NCBI RefSeq assembly: GCF_000260115.1
Contig: NZ_JH651379.1
Location: 2,273,466-2,337,465 of the forward strand
Origin: Galbibacter orientalis DSM 19592
GTDB lineage: Bacteria > Bacteroidota > Bacteroidia > Flavobacteriales > Flavobacteriaceae
Direction: 5' to 3'
Length of the DNA: 64,000 bases
Shown here one piece after another: positions 9,798-18,875 of this stretch. The position numbers and the translations under genes were made by a program. Numbering within the stretch: position 1 is the first letter of the stretch; every line of letters starts with the position of its first letter. The notes below the pieces were generated by a model, which searched no databases, was not told the origin of the DNA, and was given only the letters and a program-made list of their open reading frames with translations.

Positions 9798-9932
9798 TCA
9801 CTTCTTTTTCAAATTATCTTCGATCCCTTCAAATAGCTCACTGACCTTAATTTCAGGCTGTTCAGTCCATAGCTTGGTAACATATACATTCGGACTAATC
9901 TGCCGATAAAAATGGATTCGCCTGCCTTTCCG
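9798..9932 (-). pseudogene. C-terminal relic of an unidentified gene
   Basis: An open frame of 44 codons on the minus strand encodes a protein-like tail containing ISPNVYVTKLWTEQPEIKVS, then ELFEGIEDNLKKK, and a stop. It is interrupted upstream by an in-frame TAG (9933-9935); another frame further upstream reads NSGKAGESIFIG, which suggests a frameshift. No start codon fits. Its terminator is intact just downstream. I do not recognise the family. It marks the left edge of the accessory region. Confidence 0.4.
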
Positions 9933-10157
9933 CTATTTAATCGTTTTATATATTCTCTAATATCTTTTCTGCCATTTTAGAATTTAATAAAAAATATTTA
10001 ATGAGGCTTTTTCTTCCTTGTAGGAAGAAAACTTTTGTACTGTTACAAATAAGTTTTTTTAAAAGAATTAAACAAAAACTTCCTAAAGGTAATATTTTTT
10101 AACTCCTAAACTCCTATCATTATTTTATGCGCGAGTGTATTAAGTCAAATAGACAAA

Positions 10158-10589
10158 CTAATGCTTTGATATTATCCTCAAAAACTTATTTTTTTCATTT
10201 GACGCAGTGTATTCGGAAATTTCTTTATCGCTCATAGCCTTTATGGAAATAATCTTCATATTTTTAACAGGCTTTCCGTTTTCGTCCTTTTCTTTCCTTT
10301 TATTTATTTTTAATAGTTTCAATCTGATTTTCACAAGGTCATTAGTGACTATTTCTTCAGGTAATAACTCTAAATAAGATTTTATTTCAAGAGCTTTAGC
10401 CACTCTTGCAAACATTCTCATATTGAGTTTTTGTGGTTGTTTAGGGTTTTCTATATTCCCAAAAAAACTTTCCGAAACACCAACCTTCGCAGATAGGTCT
10501 TCTTGAGTTAAATCCTCTAAAATTCTTTTTTCTCTTAATTTTCGAATTACTTTAAAATCAAATTCGGAAATAATGATTTCAATAACCAT
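10158..10589 (-). CDS. XRE-family helix-turn-helix regulator
   Basis: The 143-residue protein has a Cro/CI-type HTH at about residues 15-75 (KLREKRILEDLTQEDLSAKV, then GVSESFFGNIENPKQ), followed by a lysine-rich C-terminal extension with no recognised domain. The SFFGNIENPK variant is typical of Bacteroidetes XRE proteins. It is transcribed away from susC, and the 822-bp non-coding region between them may contain its operators. The DNA targets are unknown. A regulatory link to the susCD operon is suggested only by position. Confidence 0.8.
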   Translation of the reverse strand: MVIEIIISEFDFKVIRKLREKRILEDLTQEDLSAKVGVSESFFGNIENPKQPQKLNMRMFARVAKALEIKSYLELLPEEIVTNDLVKIRLKLLKINKRKEKDENGKPVKNMKIISIKAMSDKEISEYTASNEKNKFLRIISKH

Positions 10590-10686
10590 ACCTTGTTAAA
10601 TTGGCATGTAAGGAATGAAATATTATAATTTTTATCACATACCTATAAGAGTGTAATAATAATTTACTATATTTGTTTATATAACA

Positions 10687-10694
10687 TATATTTG
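10687..10694 (+). promoter_or_regulatory. possible -7 element for the structured leader RNA
   Basis: TATATTTG followed by C matches the -7 consensus. A second TATATTTG lies at 10668-10675. No clear TTG is found 20 bp upstream of either. If active, transcription would start about 40 bp before the large hairpin at 10740-10846. Confidence 0.35.
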
Positions 10695-10739
10695 CAATTC
10701 TTCAAATAGAAAAATATTAGAAGCAATTGCTTTGAGTCT

Positions 10740-10846
10740 CGACTAGAAAACTGGTAATTTTTATGCAACGAGATAATAAGCAGAATGCTCACGGCCGCGG
10801 ACGTGGGCTCTCTTATTGTTGCGTGGTATACCAGTACCTCTAGTCG
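10740..10846 (+). ncRNA. candidate structured RNA: four-tier hairpin
   Basis: One 107-nt element folds into nested stems. CGACTAGA (10740-10747) pairs with TCTAGTCG (10839-10846). ACTGGTA (10750-10756) pairs with TACCAGT (10829-10835). GCAAC (10765-10769) pairs with GTTGC (10818-10822), and AATAAG (10775-10780) with CTTATT (10812-10817). GCTCACG (10787-10793) pairs with CGTGGGC (10802-10808, one G-U) around the GC-rich loop GCCGCGGA. A T run follows at 10866-10872. The pairing is far beyond chance for AT-rich intergenic DNA. I do not recognise a known RNA family; it could also act as a DNA cruciform. Confidence 0.55.
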
Positions 10847-10943
10847 ATAAGTTGAGCTCTACGTCCTTTTTTATACAGTAGTCTTTTCAACTTTTCTTAG
10901 CATTGGTTTCTTCATTTTAATTGGATTGTTGCAATTAGATAAA

Positions 10944-11025
10944 AAATAGGATGAAGCACCAACCAAAAAACTTGATTATCAAGGCGCAGTATAATGTTGC
11001 GTTTACGGTGTATTTTATCCTATTT
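10944..11025 (+). ncRNA. candidate structured RNA: branched fold
   Basis: The outer stem AAATAGGAT (10944-10952) pairs perfectly with ATCCTATTT (11017-11025). The next stem, GCACC (10956-10960), pairs with GGTGT (11007-11011). Inside it are two hairpins: CTTGAT/ATCAAG (10971-10983) and GCGCA/TGCGT (10984-11002). The result is a three-way-junction RNA of 82 nt. It lacks tRNA features (no T-loop, no CCA). It is part of the susC leader or a separate transcript. Confidence 0.45.
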
Positions 11026-11039
11026 CCTAAAAAACCAAA

Positions 11040-11371
11040 ATGTCCAATTTAGGACATTATTGTTATGGGAGTGACGATATAATTTAGGCTCAGTAGTCGC
11101 TTGCCAAAACTTATTATCAATAATAAGTGGCTAAGCGATGCGGATGCCTCGGTACTTCAATACTTTTTTCTCTCATAATTAACGACTACACATGATCATG
11201 GCATCCGGCCATGTAACGAAACGATGGTTTAGACCTTAAGGCTGTTCTTACCATAGAACCTGTCTTACCAATAATTTTATTATGGGTAATGGCTATAGGC
11301 ATATCTATGCGTAAGGGTAAGCGTGAATTTCAAAAAGACCCCTTAGAAATATAGAGAAGATAAAGGGTCTA
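11040..11371 (+). promoter_or_regulatory. hairpin cluster in the susC upstream region
   Basis: At least five further hairpins are visible: ATGTCC/GGACAT (11040-11057); a long one with TCGCTT/AAGCGA, GCCA/TGGC and CTTATTA/TAATAAG (11097-11138); CATGGC/GCCATG (11197-11213); TTACC plus ATAAT with ATTAT plus GGTAA (11265-11289); and AGACCC/GGGTCT (11336-11371). CGGATGCC (11141-11148) can also pair with GGCATCCG (11200-11207), which excludes the 11197-11213 hairpin. No protein-coding frame is convincing. An RNA leader controlling susC is plausible but unproven. Confidence 0.45.
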
Positions 11372-11411
11372 TTCTAACAAAACCGAAGTTTTATTATAAC
11401 AACTCAAAATT

Positions 11412-14400
11412 ATGCAAAAAAGATATATTATAAGAGATAAGTGTATCCTATTATTTACCCTGCTTATCTTTTCTATTGGAACGTATTCCTTGTTTGGGAA
11501 TGTCAGGGGTGTTAATTTTTTTGATTTAGCTGCTTATCAACATCGGATTAAGGGAGTGGTTACTGATTCGGACGGAACTCCGGTTCAGGGAGCTTCGGTT
11601 CGTTTAAAAGGCACTTCAACCGGAACTTTCACAAACAATGAGGGTGTCTTTTATCTGGAGGCCACTCCTACCGATGTTTTGATATTAAGCTATATCGGAT
11701 TTAAGAAACTAGAGGTTATAGTGGGAAGCTCGGAGGAACTTTCCCTTGTATTAGAGGAAGATGTGACTGATCTTGGAGCGGTGACGGTCAATGCAGGATA
11801 TTATTCTGTAAAGGAGCGAGAGCGCACTGGAAGTATTTCAAGCATCTCTGCTGCTGATATTGAAGAGCAACCCGTTACCAATGTTCTTGCTACTATGCAA
11901 GGACGAATGCCGGGAGTGTATATCACACAAGACTCGGGGGTACCTGGTAGTGGTTTTCAAATTCAGATAAGGGGGCAAAATAGCTTGCGATCGGATGGGA
12001 ATATGCCTTTGTATATTGTGGATGGTGTTCCTTTTACAACCCAGTCTATGGAGAGTTTCTATACCGGAGAGGCAGTACCTGGAATTATTAACCCTTTAAA
12101 TAATATCGACCCTACGTCCATAGCAAGTATCGAGGTGTTAAAAGATGCCGATGCTACGGCTATTTATGGCTCACGTGGAGCGAATGGGGTGGTATTAATT
12201 ACAACAAAAAAAGGAGTTGCTGGTAAAACCCGGTTTCAGATAGGATACACCTATGGATTGGGAAGGGTTGCTAATTTCATGGACCTTATGGATACCAATA
12301 CCTATCTGGAGATGAGACGGGAAGCTTATGCCAATGATGGTATAATAACATATCCTGCCAATGCTTACGATGTAAATGGAACATGGGATCAAAACCGTTA
12401 TACGGACTGGCAAGAAGTATTAATAGGGGGAACCTCTGATATTATAGATGCGACAGGTTCCGTGTCAGGGGGGAGTGAGCACACTCAATTTTTAGTGAAT
12501 GGGAATTACCATAAGGAAACCACTGTATATCCAGGAGATTATGCGTATAATAAGTTTGGACTTAACAGTAGTATCAATCACAGTACCCGTGATGAAAAGT
12601 TTAAGGTACATTTAACTGCTGGTTATACAATTCAAAATAACAACTTACCGGGGTTGTCATTTATGACAGACATCTACCAATTAGCTCCTAATGCTCCGGC
12701 ATTGTATCAGGAGGATGGGACTCTGAATTGGGAAAATAGTAGTTGGGAGAATCCATATAGTGTATTTGAAACCTCCTATGAATCAAAAACGAATAGCCTT
12801 ATATCAAATCTGTTACTTTCTTATGAACCTATTGATGGGTTGGAGTTTAAAACCAGTTTGGGTTATACTAATAATCAGTTTTTTGATCAAATGCTTCGCC
12901 CATCTACTGTATATGATCCAGCATATGAAATTACCAGTGAGTTTTCGAATGCCTACAAAAATCAGGTACATTTTAATTCTTGGATTGTCGAACCACAAGT
13001 ATCTTATAAAAAAGAATTTTCGGCATTTAAAACGCAGTTATTAGTTGGAGGGACATTTCAAAAACAAGTTTCTTCACAATTAGTGCATAGTACTAGTGGG
13101 TATGCCAGTAACAGCCTATTAGGAAATATGACTGCTGCTTCGTTTATTAATATTGCCACGGATGATCAGACTAAATATAAATACAATGCCATATTTGGAC
13201 GATTGAATACTTCCCTTTTTAATCGTTATTTTATAAACATAACAGGGAGACGAGATGGATCTTCTCGTTTTGGTCCTGGTCGCCAATTTGCCAATTTTGG
13301 TGCAATAGGTATTGCATGGTTGTTTTCAGAGGAATCCTGGTTAGAAAACTTAAATTTTTTAAGTTATGGAAAATTAAGAGCGAGCTATGGGACAACAGGA
13401 AATGATCAGATAGGTGATTATCAGTATTTGGATACGTATACCATTAGCGGAAATAGTTACAATGGAATAGCCGTTATGGAACCCTCAAGGCTTTTTAATC
13501 CTTCTTTTAGCTGGGAAGAAAACAAAAAGTTAGAGGTAGCCATGGAAACAGGATTTATAAAAGATCGACTCTTTTTAACGGTTGCTTATTTTAAGAACCG
13601 TTCTTCGAATCAGTTGGTAGGAATACCACTTCCGGGAACAACAGGTTTTTCTTCTATTCAGGCTAATTTAAATGCTACTATAGAAAATAAAGGATGGGAG
13701 TTTACATTACGTTCCGAACAATTTAAAAACGAAGATTTTTCATGGAGTACTACATTTAATCTAAGTGTTAACCGTAACCGACTGGTCTCTTTTCCAGGAT
13801 TAGAAACCTCCACCTATAGCAATAGCTATGTTATAGGAGAACCTTTAAATATCAGTAAGGTATATCAGTATGAGGGCTTGGACTCTCAAACGGGACTGTA
13901 TCAATTTAAAGATTTTAACGACGATGATTTATTAACACGTGAAAATGATCGGGAAGCTATCATACGATTTGATCCTGACTTTTTTGGTGGAATCCAAAAT
14001 AGTATTCGTTATAAAGGATTATCCGTAGACTTTCTTTTTCAATTTGTTAAACAAGATCGTTATACCGGTGAACATTCAATGGGAATGGCTGGAAGAATGG
14101 GGAATCAATTAAACCTATTACAGGATCGTTGGAAGCAACCAGGAGACATCGCAACCTTTCAGCCCTATTCTTCAGGGGCTAATTCTGAACTTAGATCAAG
14201 GTATTTGAATTATTCCCAAAGTAATGCTGTATTGGATGATGCCTCCTTTATTAGACTTAAGAACATAGCTATTTCTTATCAATTACCGAGGAATATCTTG
14301 CATGGGGTTACTTGCAGTATTGTTTTAAAGGGACAAAATCTATTGACTTTTACAGATTATGAGGGATTAGATCCAGAAGCTAATTTCACAAATAGTTTAC

Positions 14401-14444
14401 CACCATTACAAGCACTCACCACAGGGATACAACTCCATTTTTAA
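11412..14444 (+). CDS. SusC/RagA-family TonB-dependent outer-membrane transporter
   Basis: A 22-stranded barrel importer that works with the downstream SusD lipoprotein. The 1010-residue protein has an N-terminal hydrophobic signal region (about residues 12-30) and a carboxypeptidase-regulatory-like beta domain (KGVVTDSDGTPVQGASVRLK, then LSYIGFKKLEV). The plug holds VTNVLATMQGRMPGVYI, QIQIRGQNSLRSDGNMPLYI, VDGVPF and ADATAIYGSRGANGVVLITT. It ends in an aromatic barrel terminus (TGIQLHF). It is the first gene of a three-gene operon with susD and an S9 peptidase, and the peptidase partner points to a peptide rather than a glycan substrate (inference). No enzyme for polysaccharides is nearby. 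Confidence 0.93.
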   Translation: MQKRYIIRDKCILLFTLLIFSIGTYSLFGNVRGVNFFDLAAYQHRIKGVVTDSDGTPVQGASVRLKGTSTGTFTNNEGVFYLEATPTDVLILSYIGFKKLEVIVGSSEELSLVLEEDVTDLGAVTVNAGYYSVKERERTGSISSISAADIEEQPVTNVLATMQGRMPGVYITQDSGVPGSGFQIQIRGQNSLRSDGNMPLYIVDGVPFTTQSMESFYTGEAVPGIINPLNNIDPTSIASIEVLKDADATAIYGSRGANGVVLITTKKGVAGKTRFQIGYTYGLGRVANFMDLMDTNTYLEMRREAYANDGIITYPANAYDVNGTWDQNRYTDWQEVLIGGTSDIIDATGSVSGGSEHTQFLVNGNYHKETTVYPGDYAYNKFGLNSSINHSTRDEKFKVHLTAGYTIQNNNLPGLSFMTDIYQLAPNAPALYQEDGTLNWENSSWENPYSVFETSYESKTNSLISNLLLSYEPIDGLEFKTSLGYTNNQFFDQMLRPSTVYDPAYEITSEFSNAYKNQVHFNSWIVEPQVSYKKEFSAFKTQLLVGGTFQKQVSSQLVHSTSGYASNSLLGNMTAASFINIATDDQTKYKYNAIFGRLNTSLFNRYFINITGRRDGSSRFGPGRQFANFGAIGIAWLFSEESWLENLNFLSYGKLRASYGTTGNDQIGDYQYLDTYTISGNSYNGIAVMEPSRLFNPSFSWEENKKLEVAMETGFIKDRLFLTVAYFKNRSSNQLVGIPLPGTTGFSSIQANLNATIENKGWEFTLRSEQFKNEDFSWSTTFNLSVNRNRLVSFPGLETSTYSNSYVIGEPLNISKVYQYEGLDSQTGLYQFKDFNDDDLLTRENDREAIIRFDPDFFGGIQNSIRYKGLSVDFLFQFVKQDRYTGEHSMGMAGRMGNQLNLLQDRWKQPGDIATFQPYSSGANSELRSRYLNYSQSNAVLDDASFIRLKNIAISYQLPRNILHGVTCSIVLKGQNLLTFTDYEGLDPEANFTNSLPPLQALTTGIQLHF

Positions 14445-14456
14445 ATTAATAAAATC

Positions 14457-15869
14457 ATGAAAAAATATATAACAACAGTTTTAAAAAATAAAAAAACAAA
14501 TGGGAATCTTTGGTTTCGAAGCCTGCTAATATTTGTATGCTGCAGTACATTTTTGCTGTCTTGTTCAGATTTTGTGGAGGTAGAACTTCCTTCATCGCAA
14601 CTCAATGCTGATGATATCTTTACCGATATTTCTTCTGCTAATGCAGCCATGGCTTCCATATATGCTGAAATGCGTGATGGTAGTATGGTAAGTGATTTAA
14701 GTTATCAGATGGGGAATTATGCAGATGAATTGGATTATTACGGTAGTATGGCTTCTGACACCGAGGATTTTAATAAAAATACGGTAATTTCTTCCAATGG
14801 TACCATCAAAAGCTGGTGGAATACTGCCTATAATTTAATTTATAGTGCAAACTCAATTCTAGAACGTGTTGAGAATTCAAAACAACTTTCTACAAGTGAT
14901 TGCAATCAGTTAAAAGGGGAAGCTTTATTTGTAAGAGCATACCTTCATTTTTACTTGGCGCAACTTTATGGAGCAGTCCCTTATGTAACGACCACTAATT
15001 ATTCAGAGAATGCTAAGGTGGTTAAAATTCCTGTTGATCAGTTGTATTTAAATGTACTGGAGGATTTAAAAGTAGCTGAAGGCTTATTAGGTTTGGAATA
15101 TGTAAATCCAAATCGTACCCGTCCAAATAGAGGCGTAGTTAAAGCACTTATGGCAAGAATATATTTATATACAGATCAATGGGAGGCTGCTGCTCAGGCA
15201 GCTTCGTATTGCATAAACAATACAGGTACATATACATGGAACACAAATTTAAATACCTTGTTTTTAAAAGATAATACTACAACTATTTGGCAATGGTCTC
15301 CTGAATTTGAAGGACAAAACACCAATGAAGGGCAAGCTTTTATATTCTTTTCAGTACCTCCGGGAAACGTAGCCTTGAATCCTGAGCTTGTAGCCAGTTT
15401 TGAAGCTAATGATTTGAGATTGGATGGTTGGATTAAGGGATTATCGGATGGGGAAACTACTTGGTATTATGCATATAAATATAAAGAGCAAGGTGGGACG
15501 GATGTCTCAAGAGAGTATAGTGTCATTTTTCGATTGGCTGAACAATATTTGATAAGGAGCGAAGCACGTGTACAAAACGGCGACATAGAGGGAGGGGTGT
15601 CTGACCTAAATAAAATAAGAAATCGCGCAGGACTTTCCGAAGTTGGTGTTACTGATAAAGCTACCTTATTGAAACTTATCTTAGAGGAACGTAGGCATGA
15701 ATACTTTACAGAATTAGGACATCGCTTTTTTGATTTAAAGCGTATAGAACAGCTGGATACTGTTTTAGGAGTTAAACCAGGTTGGAATACAACAGACAGA
15801 ATATTACCATTACCAGAGGATGAACTCTTGATAAATCCAAATTTAGAACCGCAAAATAAAGGATATTGA
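14457..15869 (+). CDS. SusD/RagB-family nutrient-binding lipoprotein
   Basis: Surface lipoprotein that captures ligand and forms the lid over its SusC partner. The 470-residue protein has a long N-terminus ending in the lipobox LLSC at about Cys36, then the SusD fold with TPR-like helices (NLIYSANSILERVEN, LKGEALFVRAYLHFYLAQLY, and the C-terminal LRSEAR-like segment YLIRSEARVQNGDIEGGVSD). It ends with LEERRHEYFTELGHRFFDLK and LPLPEDELLINPNL, typical of the family. It begins 12 bp after susC and its stop overlaps the next start, so the three genes are one transcript. Confidence 0.93.
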   Translation: MKKYITTVLKNKKTNGNLWFRSLLIFVCCSTFLLSCSDFVEVELPSSQLNADDIFTDISSANAAMASIYAEMRDGSMVSDLSYQMGNYADELDYYGSMASDTEDFNKNTVISSNGTIKSWWNTAYNLIYSANSILERVENSKQLSTSDCNQLKGEALFVRAYLHFYLAQLYGAVPYVTTTNYSENAKVVKIPVDQLYLNVLEDLKVAEGLLGLEYVNPNRTRPNRGVVKALMARIYLYTDQWEAAAQAASYCINNTGTYTWNTNLNTLFLKDNTTTIWQWSPEFEGQNTNEGQAFIFFSVPPGNVALNPELVASFEANDLRLDGWIKGLSDGETTWYYAYKYKEQGGTDVSREYSVIFRLAEQYLIRSEARVQNGDIEGGVSDLNKIRNRAGLSEVGVTDKATLLKLILEERRHEYFTELGHRFFDLKRIEQLDTVLGVKPGWNTTDRILPLPEDELLINPNLEPQNKGY

Positions 15870-18472
15870 TGAGAAGACTAAATATAAAATCGATCAATTT
15901 CTTTCATCATAATTGCAACCTTTTATGGGGTTTAGTATGGATAGGACTTCTTTGTGTTATGCCTTTATGTGCACAAAGTAATCGTAAAACCATGACCCCA
16001 AAAGATTATGATAAATGGTATCGTTTTAACTCTTTAGGATTTGCTTCAGAGGGGAAATGGGTATTATTTAAAAAGTCTTATACAGATCAACCAGATTCAT
16101 TATTTGTAAAAGAAATAATGGGAGATAGGCTTTACGCAATTGAAGATTGCGGTCAGTTAGCTTATGTTGGAAATAAGATAGTTATTGGACATTGTGCGAA
16201 TGGGAGGTATCAAATACTACATCTGGCATCGGGAAGAATGGAAAAAATGAATGCAGATAAAGTAGAAGTAAGTTTAAATGAGGATTACCTTATGATGTAT
16301 CATAAACAAAAGAAGGAACTGATTATTAGAAATCTTTCAAATGGTAAAAACGCATTTTTTTTTAATGTTTATGACTATTCCCATAATCCAAAATCCAATG
16401 CCATTGCAATTATGAGCCGTGAATCTACAGAGAATCAACTAACCTTGATATTTTTAAACAAAACGCTTAAAGAGGTTGTCTTATTGGAGAATTCTTCTCG
16501 CAAAGTTGTCGAACTCACATGGAATGCAGCGGGAGATGGTGTGGCCTTTTCGATGGCTTCTAGTGAATCAGAAGGAGAATATGGAGATGCAGGGGAGCTA
16601 TGCTTCTATAAGATAACTAAGGAAAAGATGATGCGTATAGATTTGAACAATTGGGGTGGTTTTCCAAGTGATAAGAAGTTGGTAAGCACATGGGTTTTGC
16701 CGCTAAGGATTACCCCAGATGACAATAGGATATTATTTGCTTTTAAACGCAAACAACCTGTCGAAATGAAGGAGCTTCCAGAGGTCTGGAAAGCCGGTGA
16801 TCCATATATCTATAAAGGGATGACTTATAGGATGCATTGGCAAAATACAGCCAAGTTAGGGATATGGGATTTAAAAACCAATCGTTTTATTAAGGTTACT
16901 GATACACTTTATCCTCAGTCGCTTATTAATAAAGATGCATCTTTAGCCTTGCTGTACAATCCGGCAACTTATCAACCTCAATCCATGTCGAAGCCACCCA
17001 TTGACCTTTATATAGCAGATTTGAAAAAGGAGAGGAAAACATTGTTTTTAAAACGTCAGCTGCATGAAACATCAAAAGTTTCCTTTAGCCCCTCTGGACG
17101 TTATATTCAATACTTCAGAGAAAAGGGGTGGTGGCTTTACGATTCTAAAACAGATGTTCATGTTAATTTATGTAAGAAATTTGAAAATACTCAATTAATT
17201 GATTATGATGAATTAACTCCGTTATTATGGAGCAAAGATGAAGATGCTTTATTTATGCAGGGAAGTTACGATTTGTGGGAAGTTCCTATTGGAAATGGAG
17301 AGGTGAAGTCTTTAACGAATGGGAGGAAAAAGGGAGTTCATTATCATGTACTTACCAAGCCTACTGTTTACCAAAAACGACCTCAATCATTATATTTTAA
17401 TCGACAAACTCAATCGTTGATATTCTCTGTAAAAAAAGGGGATAGTATGGGTTATGCGATATTAAGACCGCAAAAAAAACTACAAGATATAAGTCTTAGT
17501 GAAAATTATGTTCGTGATCCATTTCTATCTGAAGATGAACGATACTTTAGTTTTAGAATGGAGCGTAACGACCAGCCCTCTAAATTAATGATTTATGACC
17601 TGAGTTCAGATCGTTTACAAACATTGTTTCAGAGCAATCCTCATTATAAGAATTATAAACAAGGGCGCTCCAAAAAGATTTTTTATCGCAATAAGGATGG
17701 TGTCTTACTCTCAGGAATTCTTCGTTTTCCGACGGACTATAAGAAGGATTCACTATATCCCATGATTGTACGTGTTTATGAAAAACAGGGATATAAGCGT
17801 TTTCAATATGTAAATCCTACCATGTACAATGGCTCAGGATTTAATAGTAAAAATTATGTTAACAATGGTTATTTTGTATTTCTACCAGATATTTCTTATA
17901 CCATAGGGGAACCTGGCTTTTCAGCAGCAGATTGTATTATATCAGGTACCAAAGCTGCATTGAAGGAAGCTTCTATTGATCCTGATAGAATTGGGTTGAT
18001 AGGACACTCATATGGAGGGTTTGAAACGTTGTTTACCATAACTCAAACTGATTTTTTTGCTACTGCTATTGCCAGTGCTGGTGTAACCGATATGGTACGG
18101 GGGTATTTAGGTCTTCAGGATCGGATTCTACTTAGTTATGATATGTATGAACATTTTCAACACCGCATGGGAGTTTCTTTATTTGAGGATTACCAAGGAT
18201 ATTTGGATAACTCTCCTATATATCATGCCACCAAAATTCATACACCTTTTTTATTGTGGTCGGGTAAAGAGGATTATCATGTGAATTACCATCAGAGTAT
18301 ATCCTTTCATTTGGCCATGAAAAGGCTAGGAAAACCAAACAGTTTACTTTTATACCCTCAAGAAGGGCACGTCCTAGGGCGTCCTGAAAGTCAAAAAGAT
18401 ATTACTATAAAGACCGAGCAATGGTTTGCATATTATTTGAAAGATGGGATAAAATACGATTGGATGCCGTAA
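15869..18472 (+). CDS. secreted S9-family (prolyl oligopeptidase-like) peptidase
   Basis: Serine peptidase of the DPP-IV/prolyl-oligopeptidase clan, probably periplasmic or surface exposed. A signal-like hydrophobic stretch (LLWGLVWIGLLCVMPLCAQ) precedes a beta-propeller region (about residues 40-560) and an alpha/beta-hydrolase domain. That domain has the nucleophile in GHSYGGFE (near residue 713), a likely Asp in SGKEDYHVNY and a likely His in PQEGHVLGRP. The ATG at 15869 overlaps the susD stop (TGATG), which indicates coupled translation. Fusion of peptide cleavage and SusCD uptake in one operon suggests processing of peptides before or during import. The substrate is unknown. Confidence 0.88.
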   Translation: MRRLNIKSINFFHHNCNLLWGLVWIGLLCVMPLCAQSNRKTMTPKDYDKWYRFNSLGFASEGKWVLFKKSYTDQPDSLFVKEIMGDRLYAIEDCGQLAYVGNKIVIGHCANGRYQILHLASGRMEKMNADKVEVSLNEDYLMMYHKQKKELIIRNLSNGKNAFFFNVYDYSHNPKSNAIAIMSRESTENQLTLIFLNKTLKEVVLLENSSRKVVELTWNAAGDGVAFSMASSESEGEYGDAGELCFYKITKEKMMRIDLNNWGGFPSDKKLVSTWVLPLRITPDDNRILFAFKRKQPVEMKELPEVWKAGDPYIYKGMTYRMHWQNTAKLGIWDLKTNRFIKVTDTLYPQSLINKDASLALLYNPATYQPQSMSKPPIDLYIADLKKERKTLFLKRQLHETSKVSFSPSGRYIQYFREKGWWLYDSKTDVHVNLCKKFENTQLIDYDELTPLLWSKDEDALFMQGSYDLWEVPIGNGEVKSLTNGRKKGVHYHVLTKPTVYQKRPQSLYFNRQTQSLIFSVKKGDSMGYAILRPQKKLQDISLSENYVRDPFLSEDERYFSFRMERNDQPSKLMIYDLSSDRLQTLFQSNPHYKNYKQGRSKKIFYRNKDGVLLSGILRFPTDYKKDSLYPMIVRVYEKQGYKRFQYVNPTMYNGSGFNSKNYVNNGYFVFLPDISYTIGEPGFSAADCIISGTKAALKEASIDPDRIGLIGHSYGGFETLFTITQTDFFATAIASAGVTDMVRGYLGLQDRILLSYDMYEHFQHRMGVSLFEDYQGYLDNSPIYHATKIHTPFLLWSGKEDYHVNYHQSISFHLAMKRLGKPNSLLLYPQEGHVLGRPESQKDITIKTEQWFAYYLKDGIKYDWMP

Positions 18473-18487
18473 GTGATGAATTAAAGT

Positions 18488-18526
18488 AAATAGGGTGGCT
18501 CATTTTAGAGCCACCCTATTTTTTTT
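18488..18526. terminator. bidirectional terminator between S9 peptidase and DUF6520 genes
   Basis: A perfect 14-bp stem AAATAGGGTGGCTC (18488-18501) with its complement (18508-18521), a 6-nt loop, and T runs on both strands. It serves the convergent plus and minus transcripts. Confidence 0.92.
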
Positions 18527-18531
18527 AGAAT

Positions 18532-18816
18532 CTATGGTTGTTCAGGTCTATAAAGTTGAACAGTACATTGATTCCCCTCTTCTAAAAATAGTGGGGTACC
18601 ATCTTCTTCATAATTGACTGTACAAATATAATCTGTTTCTACAGTTGAACAATCATCTGCTTGTTGGCATGATGTTCCTGCGGGATTTAATTTAATATGC
18701 CCCTGAACAATTGCTGCGTCTTTAGCCTTTAAACTCATTGCATGTGTTGAAAAGGCTCCGATGGTTGCTATGGCAAAAATAAAAGCCGGCAACCATTTTC
18801 TTGAAATTGTTTTCAT
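18532..18816 (-). CDS. DUF6520-type small secreted four-cysteine peptide
   Basis: The 94-residue protein begins with a signal peptide (MKTISRKWLPAFIFAIATIG, cleavage probably after STHA at about residue 26). The mature part is acidic, with four cysteines (50, 56, 65, 84) and the C-terminal motif LYRPEQP. This layout matches my memory of the flavobacterial DUF6520 family, whose function is unknown. Two disulfides are likely. The gene follows the MauE-like gene by 59 bp on the same strand, and MauE-type proteins support disulfide formation in other systems. I infer a secreted, oxidised peptide, possibly a signal, bacteriocin-like factor or carrier. The assignment is by pattern, not by alignment. 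Confidence 0.7.
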   Translation of the reverse strand: MKTISRKWLPAFIFAIATIGAFSTHAMSLKAKDAAIVQGHIKLNPAGTSCQQADDCSTVETDYICTVNYEEDGTPLFLEEGNQCTVQLYRPEQP

Positions 18817-18875
18817 ATTTTTTGTATTTAAAGTTATGATCTACTCTTTTTTACAGGTTTTCGATCTTACCCCTG

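Noticed and set aside
10740-10846. Retron, group II intron or integron attC
   Set aside because: No reverse transcriptase, intron domain V sequence or integrase is nearby, and the pairing differs from attC.
10590-11411. Invertible promoter upstream of susC
   Set aside because: The inverted repeats are nested inside each other and form hairpins; no pair flanks a promoter with an expected distance, and no invertase gene is present.
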